Position numbers and translations under genes: made by a program
Notes under the pieces: model-generated
Databases searched by the model: none
Told to the model about the DNA's origin: nothing
Seen by the model: the letters and a program-made list of their open reading frames with translations, nothing else
Shown here: in pieces, positions 17,601 to 26,992 of the stretch
Layout: the number at the start of each line of letters is the position of its first letter
Numbering within the stretch: position 1 is the first letter of the stretch
Assembly (NCBI RefSeq): GCF_001293465.1
Contig: NZ_JSYZ01000011.1
Coordinates: 267,413-313,156, forward strand
Origin: Pseudomonas asplenii
GTDB lineage: Bacteria > Pseudomonadota > Gammaproteobacteria > Pseudomonadales > Pseudomonadaceae
Direction of reading: 5' to 3'
Length of the DNA: 45,744 nucleotides

Positions 17601-20600
17601 GCTTCGCGAACACCCGGAACCGCCAGCAGGGCATTCTCGATTTCCCCCAGTTCGATGCGGAAACCGCGGATCTTCACCTGGAAGTCGTTGCGACCCAGGT
17701 ATTCCAGGGTGCCGTCGGCCAGCCAGCGACCCAGGTCGCCGGTCTTGTACAGGCGGGCCCCGGGCACCTTGCTGAAGCGGTCGGCGATAAAGCGTTCGGC
17801 ACTCAGCGCGTCGCGGTTGAGGTAGCCACGGGCCACACCGACGCCGCCGATATGGATTTCCCCGGCCACGCCCAGCGGCGCGGGCTCGCCCCGGGCATCG
17901 AGGACATGCACCTGGACGTTGGCGAACGGCCGGCCGATGCTCGGTTTTTCGCCCAGATCACGGATCAGGTCGAGAGTCGCGTCCACCGTGCACTCGGTCG
18001 GGCCGTACATGTTGTAGAAGCGGATGGTCTGGCAGTTGCGCAGCTTCTCCCAGGTACTGGCGTTGAGTGCCTCGCCACCGAGCAGCACGCTGACCGGCTG
18101 GTAGCTGCGACGCTCCAGCAGGCCGGCGGCGAGCAGGGTGTCGAGCTGCGACGGGGTCGAGTCGAAGGCGTGCACCTGGTGCTGTTCGAGGAAGTCGAGC
18201 AGCTCGCTGCCGCTGGCGCGGATCAGTTGCGGGATGATCACCAGCTTGTGCCCGGAGAACAGCTGCGAGATGCCCTTGATCGACATGTCGAAGAAGAAGC
18301 CGGCATTGAGCGCCACGGTGGCGGGTGTCGGGCAGTGCTGGTGGGTGGTGCGGGTCAGCACGTGCCAGAAGTTGAACACCGAGCGGTGTTCGACCATCAC
18401 GCCCTTGGACTGGCCGGTGGAGCCGGAGGTGTAGATCACATAGGCCAGGTGCTCAGGCGTCAGGTCCGCAACGACCGGGTTGACGTCGAAAACCGCCTCG
18501 TCCACGGCCTGCAGCGATTCGGCGGTGTCCAGCAGCAACAGCGGCAGGTCGCCGGCCGGCAGCGATAGCGCGGCCTGGGTCAACAATGCCCGTGGCTGGC
18601 TGTCCTGGAGCATGAAGGCCATGCGCTCGGCCGGGTGGGCCGGGTCGATGGGCACATAGGCGGCCCCGGCCTTGAGCACGCCGAGCAGGCCGACGATCAT
18701 GTCGAGGCTGCGTTCGGCGCAGATGGCCACGCGTTCGTCCGGTTGCACACCGAGTGCCAGCAGTTGCCGGGCCAGATGGTTGGCACGGCGGTTGAGCTGG
18801 CGATAGCTCAACTGGCGGTCTTCGCAGAGCAGGGCTACGGCGTCGGGGTTGGCGCGGACCTGGGCTTCGAACAGGGTATGGATCGGCTGGGCCGGTCCGA
18901 AGTCGGTGGCGGTGTCGTTGAAGTCGTTGAGCAACTGTTGCCGTTCGGCTTCGGGCACGACCTTCAGGTCGGCGGCCGGACGCGCGGGGTCCTGCTCAAG
19001 GGCAGCGACCAGTTCGCTCACGGCGTGGACGAGGTAGTCGGCGATACGCCGTGGGTCGATACCGTCGATGGCCTGGGTGGTCAGGGAGAAACCGCCCCCT
19101 TCATCGGCCACGGCCACTTCGATCGGGTAGTTGGTACGCGCTTCGTTGCTCAGGAAACGCACGCCATCCCAGGCCAGCACGTGCTCCTGGTTGGCCAGAG
19201 AGCCGCCGTCGGAGGAATGGCGATAGTTGAACAGCGTGGTGAACAACGGCAGGCCCGCCGCGACGCCGCTGCAACGCTGGGCCAGGGCCAGGGAGGCCTG
19301 CTCGTGGGCCAGCATTTCGCTGAGGTCGCGATAGGTCTCGTCCACCAGTGAGCCGACCCCGGAGCGGGCCAGTTGCACGCGCACCGGCAAGGTATTGATG
19401 AACACCCCAAGGGCGCGGTCCGCCCCCGCCGAGCCTTGCAGACGGCCGGCGACCACGGTGCCGAACACCACGTCATCACGGTCGGTGCAGCGCCCGAGCA
19501 CCTGGGCCCAGGCGATATGGAACAGCACGGCCGGAGTGACCCCGGCGGCCTGGGCACGGGCCCGGATCCGCAGACTCAGGGCCGGGTCCAGATGCTGGCT
19601 GGTCTCGCTGACCCGGGCACCGTCGCCCTGGACATCGAGGATGCCGAACGGTGCGGTGGGCTCGTCGACATCGGCCAGGCGACGTCTGAAGTAGCCCTCG
19701 TGCACTTCGGCCGGGGTGGCGAGGACCTGTGCGACAAACTCCCGGTAAGGCTGCGGAGCCGGCAGTTCGGCGCCCTGGCCCTGCATCAGGGCACGGATTT
19801 CCTCGAGCACGATGCCCAGGGACACGTGGTCGCTGATCATGTGGTGGTCGAGCAGGGCCAGCAGCCAGCGCTCGGCGTGTGGATCACGGGCGATGCAGGC
19901 GCGCATCAGCGGCGCCTGTTGCAGATCCAGGCGCAGCCGTCGTGGATCGCTCAGTTGCTCCAGCTGGCTGCGCGGGTCCTGGTTCGGGCTCAGGGTGAGT
20001 GTTTCCAGCGGCAGTCGCACCTGGCGATGGACCACCTGCACGGCCTGCGGCAGGCCGACCCAGTGCACCGAGCTGCGCAGGATGTCGTGGCGGTCGATGA
20101 CCGTCTGCAGGGCTTCGACAAAGGCATCGAGGCGCTGGCGGTCGTCGAACTCGATCAGCGAGCGCACCAGGTAGGCGTCGCCTTCGTGGCCCAGCAGGTG
20201 ATGGAAGAGGATACCTTGCTGCAGTGGCGCCAACGGGTAGATGTCCTGGATATTGGCGGCCCCGCCGGGGACGGCGCTGACGATCCGCTCCAGTTGCGTG
20301 GCATTCAGGTTCACCAGCGGCAGCATGTCCGGGGTCAGTTCGGTACAGCCGGCCGGAATGCGGTTGGCCGGTGCCTGGAACAGGGCCTGGCTGTCGCGCC
20401 CGATGGCCTGGGCCATCTCCCACACGCTGGGCGCGGTGAACACGGTGCGGACACTGGCATGCAGGCCGCGCTGGCGCAGCCGGTCGATCAGGCTGACGGC
20501 CAGCAGCGAGTGGCCGCCGAGTTCGAAAAAGCGGTCATGACGACCGACCTGCTCGATACCCAGCAGGTCCTGCCAGACCCCGGCGACGATCTGCTCGACC

Positions 20601-23600
20601 TCGCCGCGCGGGGCTTCATAGGCGCGGCTGGCAAAGGCTTCCTGGCCCGGAGCGGGCAGGGCGCGGCGGTCCAGTTTGCCGTTGGGGGTCAGTGGCATGG
20701 CCTCCAGGTGTACGTAGGCGCTCGGCACCATATAGTCCGGCAAGGTCTCCAGCAGGGCCGCGCGCAGTTGCTCGACGGGCACGGCGTCGCCACACAGGTA
20801 GGCCACCAGACGCTTGCTTTCGGATTGGCCGGGTTGGCTTTCCCGGGCCACGACCACGGCTTCGCTGACGCCTTCGCAGGCGGCCAGCACGGCCTCGATT
20901 TCCCCCAGTTCGACCCGGAAGCCGCGGATCTTCACCTGGTCGTCGTTGCGGCCCAGGTATTCGAGGGTGCCGTCGGCGCGCCAGCGGGCCAGGTCGCCGG
21001 TCTTGTACAGCCGGGCGTCCGAGGCGGTGCTGAACGGATCGGTGATGAAGCGTTCGGCGCTCAGTTCGGCCCGGTTGAGGTAGCCGCGGGCCACGCCGAC
21101 GCCACCGATATGCAACTCACCGGCCACGCCCAGGGGCGCGAGGTTACCGGCGGCATCCAGCACATGCAGCTGGGTATTGCGCACCGGCGTGCCGATGGAG
21201 CGGAAGTCTTCGTTGTCGCGTTCCATCAGGCGGATCGAGGCGTTGACCGTGGCTTCGGTCGGACCGTAGGCGTTGAACAGCGCCGGACGATGGGTTTCCC
21301 GCTCGAACCACTGGGCCACCGCCTGTTTGCCCACGGCTTCGCCGCCGATCATGAACTGGCGCAGGGAGGTCGGCAGGGGGACATGGGCATCGCGGGCGAC
21401 CTGTTGCCAGAACACGGTAGGCAGGTTGGCGACGGTGATCGCGTACTGCTCGCACAGCGCGGCGAAGGCGGCGGTGCCGGCGATCCAGGCGTCCGAGCGC
21501 AGCACCAGGGTGGCGCCGGAGAGCAGGGCACCGAAGATCTCCTCGACGGACATGTCGAAGGTCATGGTGGCGAATTGCAGGACGCGGTCCTTTGGATTGA
21601 GGCCGTAGCGTTCCTGCAGGGCGCCGATCTGGTTGCACACGGAACGGTGCTCGAGCATCACGCCTTTCGGCTTGCCGGTGGAGCCGGAGGTGTACATCAC
21701 GTAGCACAGCTGCCGCGAGGTCAGATGGGCGACGTGGGGATTGGCGTCGTTACCGGGGCTGTCCGTCAGCGACAGGTTGGGAATCGACAGTGGCGGCAGT
21801 TGCCGGGCCAGATCGCTCTGGCTCAGCAGCACCCGTGGCGCGCTGTCGTCGAGCATGTGTTGCAGGCGGTCCTGCGGATAGTTCGGGTCGAGCGGCACAT
21901 AGGCGCCACCGGCCTTGAGGATGGCGAGGATGCCGACGATCATTTCCGGGCTGCGCTCCACCAGCAGGGCCACCCGCTCATCCGGCTGCAGGCCCGCGGC
22001 GATCAGGCGATGGGCGATGCGGTTGGCCCGGGTGTTGAGTTCGGCATAGCTCAGGGCGATGCCTTCGGCCTGCACCGCGATGGCCTCGGGGCGTGCCTGC
22101 ACCTGCTGTTCGAAGAGGTCCTGCAAGCGCAGGCCTTCGGCGAACGGGACGTAGGTCCGGTTGAAACCGGTGAGCAGTTCGCGACGCTGCTGGTGATCGA
22201 GCAGCGGCAGGGTTGCCAGCGGCTGCGTGATATCGCCAAGCAGGGCGTCGAGCAGGTGCAGCAGGTGGCGGCTCCAGCGTTCGATGGTGCTGGCGTCGAA
22301 CAGATCGGTGGCGTACTCGAACTGGCCACGGATGGTTGCGCCGTCGTCATTGAGCGACAGGCTCAGGTCGAACTGGGTGGTGCCGCTGGCCTGGGGCAGT
22401 GGCGTCAGTTCCAGGCCGGGCAGCGACAGCGCCTGGTCCTGCGGAGTGTTACCCAGCACCAGCATGGCCTGGAACAGCGGGCTGTGGCCGAGGCTGCGCT
22501 CCGGCTGCAGGGCTTCGACCACCTGTTCGAACGGCAGGTCCTGATGGTCGTAGGCCTCCAGGGTGATGGCCTTGACCCGCGCCAGCAACTGCTCGACGCG
22601 TTCGTGGGCCTGGACATCGACCCGCAGGGCCAGGGTGTTGACGAAGAAGCCGATCAGCGCCTCGGTTTCCTGGCGCGGCCGGTTGGCCACCGGAGTACCG
22701 ACCACCACTTCGGCCTGGTTGCTCAGGCGCGAGAGCAGGATCGACCAGGCGGCCAGCAGGGTCATGAACGGCGTCAGGCCCTGTTGCTGGCTGAACTGGC
22801 GCAGCCGGGTGCTGAGGGTGGCCGGCAGTTCCAGGGGCAGGGTGGCGCCCCGGTAGCTCTGTACCTGGGGCCGCGGACGATCGGCCGGCAGTTCCAGCAG
22901 GCCTGGCGCACCGCTCAGGTGCTCGTTCCAGAAACGGGTCTGGGCCTGCAGGCGTTCGCCTTGCAGGTACTGTTGCTGCCAGGCGGCGTAGTCGGCGTAT
23001 TGCAGGGTCAGCGCCGGCAGCGGATCGTCCAGGCCCTGGCTGAAGGCGCTGTAGAGGCGATTGAACTCGCCGATCAGCACGGCCACGGACCAGCCATCGG
23101 AGACGATATGGTGCTGGGTGACCAGCAGCACATGTTCGTCCTCGGCCAGTTGCAGCAGGCGTCCGCGAATCAGCGGACCCTGGCTCAGGTCGAACGGTGC
23201 GCCGGATTCCTCACGGCCCAGTCGCTCGACGGCCTGTTGCCGGGCCTGCTCGTCCAGGTCCCGCAGGTCATGCTCGAGCAGACTGAAGCCGATGTCCTCT
23301 GGGGCGAAGCGCTGGCGGACGTGATCGCCCTGGCGTTCGAAGGTGGTGCGCAGGCTTTCGTGACGCGCGACGATACGGTCCAGGGCCCGTTGCAGGGCCT
23401 GGCGGTCGAGCTGGCCGCGCAGGCGCAGGGCCGCGGGCATGTGATAGGCGATGCTGGCGGCGTGGTCGAGCTGGTCGAGGAACCACAGGCGTTGCTGGGC
23501 CAGGGACAGTGGCAGGTCCTGGTCGCGGGCCACGGCTTCGATGGTCTGCAACGAGGAACGGCCGGCCTGGTCCACGCATTGGGCCAGGGCTTGCAGGGAG

Positions 23601-26600
23601 CCGATGCCGAACAGGGTGCGCAGGTCGATCTCGGCCCCCAGTTCCTGGTGCAGGCGGGCCTGCAGTTGCACGGTGAGCAGCGAATGGCCGCCCAGTTCGA
23701 GGAAGCCGTCGTGACGACCGACCTGGTCGAGACCGAGCAGGGTTTTCCAGATTTCGGCGATGGCCACTTCGGTCTCGCCGACAGGGGCCTCGTAGGCCTT
23801 GCTGGCCAGGGATTCGACGCCCGGGGCGGGCAGGGCACGGCGGTCGAGCTTGCCGTTGGCGGTCAGTGGCAGCTTGTCCAGGTGCACGAAGGCGCTGGGC
23901 ACCATGTATTCGGGCAGGTGCTTGAGCAGTTCGTTGCGCAGTTGTTCGGCGGGTGCCGGTTCGCCGCAGACATAGGCCACCAGGCGCTTGCTTTCCGCCT
24001 GGCCGGGCTCGTCTTCACGGGCGATCACCACCACCTCGCGAACCCCGGCGCACAGGGCCAGGGCAGCCTCGACTTCGCCGATCTCGATGCGCAGGCCGCG
24101 GATCTTCACCTGGAAGTCGTTGCGCCCCAGGTACTCCAGGGCACCGTTGGCCAGCCAGCGGCCCAGGTCGCCGGTCTTGTACAGGCGCGCCTGGGGATCG
24201 CTGGAGAACGGGTCGGCGACGAAGCGCTCGGCCGTCAGTTGAGGCTGGTTCAGATAGCCCCGGGCAACGCCGATACCGCCGATGTGCAACTCACCGGCCA
24301 CGCCCAGCGGTTGTACCTGGCCCAGGGTATCGAGCACGTGCATCTGGATATTGGCAATGGGGCGACCGATCGGCACGCTTTCGCCCGGATCGCCGGGACG
24401 GCACTGCCAGGCGGTGACGTCGATGGCCGCTTCGGTCGGGCCATAGAGGTTGTGCAGCTCGACACCGGCCAGTTGTTGTTCGAAGCGTCGTTGCAGGCCA
24501 CGGGGCAGGGCTTCGCCGCTGCACAGCACCCGGCGCAGGTCGGGGAAGTCGCGACTGGCACGATGTTCCAGGAACAGATCGAGCATCGATGGCACGAAGT
24601 GCAGCAGGGTGATACCGGCCTCGCGGATCACCCGGGCCAGGTAGTCCGGTTCCTGATGGCCACCCGGACGGGCCATGACCAGTTCGGCACCGGCGAGCAA
24701 CGGCAGGAAGAACTCCCAGACCGACACGTCGAAACCGAACGGGGTCTTCTGCAGCACCCGGTCGGTAGCGTCGACGGCGTATTCGTCACGGGCCCAGAGC
24801 AGGCGGTTGACGACGCCCAGGTGTTCGTTCATCACCCCCTTCGGTGTCCCGGTGGAACCCGAGGTGTAGAGCACGTAGGCCAGGTGCCCGGGCTGCAGGC
24901 CGAGGACCCGGGGATCCGGGTTGAAGGTCGGCTGTGCCGCCAGTTGTGCGCTGTCGTCGGGGTCGTCGAGCAGCAGCACCGGCACGTTCAGGGCCGGCAG
25001 CCCGTCCCGTAGCGCCTGGACGGTGAGGACCGCACGTGGCGCGCTGTCGTCGAGCATGTAGGCCTGGCGGGCACTCGGCAGGTCCGGGTCGACCGGCACA
25101 TAGGCACCGCCGGCCTTGAGAATGCCCAGCAGGGCGATGACCATCTCCGGGCCGCGGCGCAGGCTGACGGCAACCCGGGCATCGGGTTCCACCCCCAGTT
25201 CGATCAGCCGGTGGGCGAGCTGGTTGGCCTGGCGGTTGAGTTGTTCGTAGCTGAGCAGCGGCCCGCTGTCGCCGCGTACGGCACAGGCGTTCGGCCGCTG
25301 GGCGACCTGCTGTTCGACCAACTGGTGGATCAGTACGTCACGCGGATAGACGCGGGCGGTATCGTTGAATCCGACCTGCAACTGCCGGCGTTCCTCCTCG
25401 CCCATCAGCGGGAAGTGCGCCACGGGGGTGTCATGCTGTTCCAGCACCGCTTCGAGCATGGCGAACATGCGCTGTTGCAGGCGCTGGGCCTCTTCGAGGC
25501 TGTAGTAGGCGGTATTGAAGTTGAAGTCCAGGTGCACGTCTTCGAACGGATGGTAGTCGCGCACGAAAATCGCCATCGGCGTCTGCTCGTAGCCGTTGTC
25601 CATGGTGATCACCCGCGACGAGGTGCCACCAAACTGATCGTCGCCGTCGAGGCTTTCGAACGACAGCGAAACGTCGAACAGCTGCCGACGCCCGGTCTGG
25701 GCCAGGCGCAGGGTGCGGTTGAGCTCGGCGATGGGGAAACGCTGGTGGCGGTAGCAGCGACGCAGTTGCGCACCGGCGGCGTTCATCAGGTCCAGCAGCG
25801 AACCTTGCGGGTCGACCGCCAGGCGAATCGGGCTGACCGAGGAGAACATGCCGGCGGTGGCTTTCTGGCGGGCGGTGGTGCGGTTGTGCACCGGCATGCC
25901 GATGACGATTTCATCGACTCCCACGGTGCGGCAGAAATAGGTGCCGACCACGCTGATCAGCACATGGGCCACCGACAGGCTGCGTTCGCTGGCGAACTGC
26001 GTCAGGGCGTTGTACAGCGACCGCGGCAGCATCGCCTGGACCTGGGCGCTGGGCGCCAGTTCGTTGGCCTTGCCGGCCTTGAAGTCGGCGCGGCGCTGCA
26101 ACAGCGGCGGTGGCAGTTGCGCGTAGACTTCCTGCCAGAACTGACGGTCGCGCTCGTAGCGCGAGGACTGCAGGTAGGCACGGTCTTCCTCGAGAAACGA
26201 CAGGTAGGAGTGGCCCTCGGCGACTTCCTCGTTGCCGGCCAGCAGGCTGTTGTAGGCGGCGCCCACCGCATGCCCGATCAGCGCCACGCCGATGCCGTCG
26301 GTGACCAGGTGATGGTAGCGGTTGAGCCAGTAATGGCGCTTTGGTCCGCAACGCACCATGCGCGCCTCCCAGAGCTGGCCGGTCAAGGACTCGAACGGTT
26401 TGCGAAAGGCTTCGCGCAGATACTCCATGGCCAGGCCGGCGTCGTCGTCGGCCTCGGAAAACTCCACCACTTCGAGCTTGACCTTGACCTCGGGCAAGAC
26501 CCGCTGGCGACCGGTGCCGCCTTCATGGCTGAAACTCAGGCGCAGCGTGTCGTTGCGGTTGGCGACCATTTCGATCGCTTTCTCGAACAGCGGGATGTCG

Positions 26601-26749
26601 ATCTCGCCGCGGATCTCCAGGGACATGCCGATGTTGTAGTAGGGCAGATCAGGGTGGGCGATCTGATCGAGCCAGATACCCTGCTGGACCGAAGCCAGTT
26701 CGTGGGACACGCTGGTTTGCGCGGACAGCTTTTCGGTCGACGAATCCAT
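14630..26749 (-). CDS. Terminal non-ribosomal peptide synthetase, C-A-T-C-A-T-E/C-A-T-C-T-TE
   Basis: This is about 4039 residues. Approximate motif positions are: C1 HHLVTDG at 146; A1 YTSGSTG at 626; T1 LGGHSLL at 1018; C2 HHIVSDG at 1213; A2 core at 1685; T2 at 2077; dual E/C domain (HHLLGHEGD at 2183, HHMISDH at 2302); A3 core at 2772; T3 at 3163; C4 HHIVSDG at 3357; T4 LGGIS at 3719; thioesterase GWSAGG at 3852. Specificity codes I read are A1 DVWHLSLIDK (Ser), A2 DMENMGAVNK (unassigned, nearest to hydroxyornithine codes) and A3 DMKDLGMVDK (Glu/Gln-like). The last module has no A domain, as in SyrE, where 4-Cl-Thr is supplied in trans. The E/C domain implies a D-residue from module 2. 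I chose the ATG at 26749 (AGGTG upstream) over an upstream in-frame start 41 codons earlier, which lies in the regulatory gap. C1 resembles starter-type C domains. Confidence 0.95.
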   Translation of the reverse strand: MDSSTEKLSAQTSVSHELASVQQGIWLDQIAHPDLPYYNIGMSLEIRGEIDIPLFEKAIEMVANRNDTLRLSFSHEGGTGRQRVLPEVKVKLEVVEFSEADDDAGLAMEYLREAFRKPFESLTGQLWEARMVRCGPKRHYWLNRYHHLVTDGIGVALIGHAVGAAYNSLLAGNEEVAEGHSYLSFLEEDRAYLQSSRYERDRQFWQEVYAQLPPPLLQRRADFKAGKANELAPSAQVQAMLPRSLYNALTQFASERSLSVAHVLISVVGTYFCRTVGVDEIVIGMPVHNRTTARQKATAGMFSSVSPIRLAVDPQGSLLDLMNAAGAQLRRCYRHQRFPIAELNRTLRLAQTGRRQLFDVSLSFESLDGDDQFGGTSSRVITMDNGYEQTPMAIFVRDYHPFEDVHLDFNFNTAYYSLEEAQRLQQRMFAMLEAVLEQHDTPVAHFPLMGEEERRQLQVGFNDTARVYPRDVLIHQLVEQQVAQRPNACAVRGDSGPLLSYEQLNRQANQLAHRLIELGVEPDARVAVSLRRGPEMVIALLGILKAGGAYVPVDPDLPSARQAYMLDDSAPRAVLTVQALRDGLPALNVPVLLLDDPDDSAQLAAQPTFNPDPRVLGLQPGHLAYVLYTSGSTGTPKGVMNEHLGVVNRLLWARDEYAVDATDRVLQKTPFGFDVSVWEFFLPLLAGAELVMARPGGHQEPDYLARVIREAGITLLHFVPSMLDLFLEHRASRDFPDLRRVLCSGEALPRGLQRRFEQQLAGVELHNLYGPTEAAIDVTAWQCRPGDPGESVPIGRPIANIQMHVLDTLGQVQPLGVAGELHIGGIGVARGYLNQPQLTAERFVADPFSSDPQARLYKTGDLGRWLANGALEYLGRNDFQVKIRGLRIEIGEVEAALALCAGVREVVVIAREDEPGQAESKRLVAYVCGEPAPAEQLRNELLKHLPEYMVPSAFVHLDKLPLTANGKLDRRALPAPGVESLASKAYEAPVGETEVAIAEIWKTLLGLDQVGRHDGFLELGGHSLLTVQLQARLHQELGAEIDLRTLFGIGSLQALAQCVDQAGRSSLQTIEAVARDQDLPLSLAQQRLWFLDQLDHAASIAYHMPAALRLRGQLDRQALQRALDRIVARHESLRTTFERQGDHVRQRFAPEDIGFSLLEHDLRDLDEQARQQAVERLGREESGAPFDLSQGPLIRGRLLQLAEDEHVLLVTQHHIVSDGWSVAVLIGEFNRLYSAFSQGLDDPLPALTLQYADYAAWQQQYLQGERLQAQTRFWNEHLSGAPGLLELPADRPRPQVQSYRGATLPLELPATLSTRLRQFSQQQGLTPFMTLLAAWSILLSRLSNQAEVVVGTPVANRPRQETEALIGFFVNTLALRVDVQAHERVEQLLARVKAITLEAYDHQDLPFEQVVEALQPERSLGHSPLFQAMLVLGNTPQDQALSLPGLELTPLPQASGTTQFDLSLSLNDDGATIRGQFEYATDLFDASTIERWSRHLLHLLDALLGDITQPLATLPLLDHQQRRELLTGFNRTYVPFAEGLRLQDLFEQQVQARPEAIAVQAEGIALSYAELNTRANRIAHRLIAAGLQPDERVALLVERSPEMIVGILAILKAGGAYVPLDPNYPQDRLQHMLDDSAPRVLLSQSDLARQLPPLSIPNLSLTDSPGNDANPHVAHLTSRQLCYVMYTSGSTGKPKGVMLEHRSVCNQIGALQERYGLNPKDRVLQFATMTFDMSVEEIFGALLSGATLVLRSDAWIAGTAAFAALCEQYAITVANLPTVFWQQVARDAHVPLPTSLRQFMIGGEAVGKQAVAQWFERETHRPALFNAYGPTEATVNASIRLMERDNEDFRSIGTPVRNTQLHVLDAAGNLAPLGVAGELHIGGVGVARGYLNRAELSAERFITDPFSTASDARLYKTGDLARWRADGTLEYLGRNDDQVKIRGFRVELGEIEAVLAACEGVSEAVVVARESQPGQSESKRLVAYLCGDAVPVEQLRAALLETLPDYMVPSAYVHLEAMPLTPNGKLDRRALPAPGQEAFASRAYEAPRGEVEQIVAGVWQDLLGIEQVGRHDRFFELGGHSLLAVSLIDRLRQRGLHASVRTVFTAPSVWEMAQAIGRDSQALFQAPANRIPAGCTELTPDMLPLVNLNATQLERIVSAVPGGAANIQDIYPLAPLQQGILFHHLLGHEGDAYLVRSLIEFDDRQRLDAFVEALQTVIDRHDILRSSVHWVGLPQAVQVVHRQVRLPLETLTLSPNQDPRSQLEQLSDPRRLRLDLQQAPLMRACIARDPHAERWLLALLDHHMISDHVSLGIVLEEIRALMQGQGAELPAPQPYREFVAQVLATPAEVHEGYFRRRLADVDEPTAPFGILDVQGDGARVSETSQHLDPALSLRIRARAQAAGVTPAVLFHIAWAQVLGRCTDRDDVVFGTVVAGRLQGSAGADRALGVFINTLPVRVQLARSGVGSLVDETYRDLSEMLAHEQASLALAQRCSGVAAGLPLFTTLFNYRHSSDGGSLANQEHVLAWDGVRFLSNEARTNYPIEVAVADEGGGFSLTTQAIDGIDPRRIADYLVHAVSELVAALEQDPARPAADLKVVPEAERQQLLNDFNDTATDFGPAQPIHTLFEAQVRANPDAVALLCEDRQLSYRQLNRRANHLARQLLALGVQPDERVAICAERSLDMIVGLLGVLKAGAAYVPIDPAHPAERMAFMLQDSQPRALLTQAALSLPAGDLPLLLLDTAESLQAVDEAVFDVNPVVADLTPEHLAYVIYTSGSTGQSKGVMVEHRSVFNFWHVLTRTTHQHCPTPATVALNAGFFFDMSIKGISQLFSGHKLVIIPQLIRASGSELLDFLEQHQVHAFDSTPSQLDTLLAAGLLERRSYQPVSVLLGGEALNASTWEKLRNCQTIRFYNMYGPTECTVDATLDLIRDLGEKPSIGRPFANVQVHVLDARGEPAPLGVAGEIHIGGVGVARGYLNRDALSAERFIADRFSKVPGARLYKTGDLGRWLADGTLEYLGRNDFQVKIRGFRIELGEIENALLAVPGVREAVVIARDDSQGDSDNQRLVAYVCGEPVPAEQLRSALLGGLPEYMVPSAFVHLDKLPLTANGKLDRRALPAPGQDALASKAYEAPQGETEEAIAEIWKGLLHLDQVGRHDGFLELGGHSLLAVQLLSRLRRKLGARISLRELFDDPTVRGLAALVNASAPSEAQSIPRANRSGRLPLSFAQQRLWFLDHLDHAAGAAYHLPMALRLSGRLDKVALQATLDRLVMRHETLRTRFELVDGEPLQKIAPADTRFPLTEQDLRALSAESREATLARLGQDNATQLFDLSQGPLVRGQLLQVAEDEHVLLITLHHIVSDGWSNSVLAHEVSVLYNAFSQGQKDPLPALALQYVDYAAWQRQALDGPALQAQVDFWRKHLEGAPTLLSLPLDRPRPAIQSYAGGIVECAFSPSLSADLRAFSQAQGSTLFMVLLAGWSVLMHHLSGQHDVVVGTPVANRQRPELESLIGFFANTLALRIGTDRELRVSDLLGRIKDLTLAAYSHQDLPFEQVVSALQPTRSMSHSPLFQVMLSLDNTPPAPLQLPGLQVTSLDSAHRTTQFDLSLSLVDTGERIRGSLQYASDLFDVSTVQAIAELFAKVLENLLGDAQQSIGQLLENTPALPRSADAVAIAAPVEEPRPEPRPYEAPQGDTEIAIAQLWKELFKLEQVSRHDDFFSLGGISLMAVQMASRLRKVLGKPIAVRDLFVEPTIAGFARTLDGQARPGQHGNLVAVRRTGSQRPLFLVHPLGGEVQYARDLAPTLDPQVPVYGLAASGLVAGETPLFEVPAMAARYLAAIRQVQPQGPYRIAGWSAGGLIAYEMARQLQAAGESLEFVGIIDASARPEPAPAQSLSEAQFLMAWLPTQVEPQVRQQLAALAQENAIEAMLALCMTHRLLPQELPQDVDADLLRSHLAVAYAIRLAIGAYVSPASSLKVSLFTASGQERNDPLLGWGALLEAAPVVTALPGTHNTLVQPPHVGALGQAISRALRESAVQSS

Positions 26750-26880
26750 TTCGGAGCACCTGTTTGCAGAAATCAGTGGGCTCGTCTCCGAGCGAGGGAC
26801 AGCACGGCGCGAAGGCTCGATTGTCGGTCGGCGGGACGAGGGAAAGCGTGCGAAAAAAGCTAGAGCATCCACCCGTTGAT

Positions 26881-26903
26881 GTCTGTCATGGGAAGCAGGG
26901 ACA
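26881..26903 (-). promoter_or_regulatory. syr-syp-like regulatory box, site 2 (terminal NRPS / cupin-MFS)
   Basis: The minus strand reads TGTCCCTGCTTCCCATGACA followed by GAC. It lies in the 243-bp divergent gap between the terminal NRPS (start 135 bp away) and the cupin-like gene (start 90 bp away), oriented toward the NRPS. It is one of the best matches to the shared motif. A TTATATCA stretch near 26952-26959 may be a -10 element for the cupin-like gene. Confidence 0.7.
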
Positions 26904-26992
26904 ACCGCGCGGTGCGGGCATCGGTGCGTTTGGGCGCGTGCGTGTGACTCTGTTATATCAACGGCCCTGAGTGTTCTTGCGAGGGTCGCACC

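Noticed and set aside
19373..25012. 1879-residue open frame on the plus strand
   Set aside because: It lies wholly antisense to the terminal NRPS. High GC removes stop codons opposite real genes, and the translation lacks any domain.
26750..26872. 41-codon N-terminal extension of the terminal NRPS
   Set aside because: The sequence is unlike any C-domain N-terminus and runs close to the regulatory box; the ATG at 26749 has a ribosome site.
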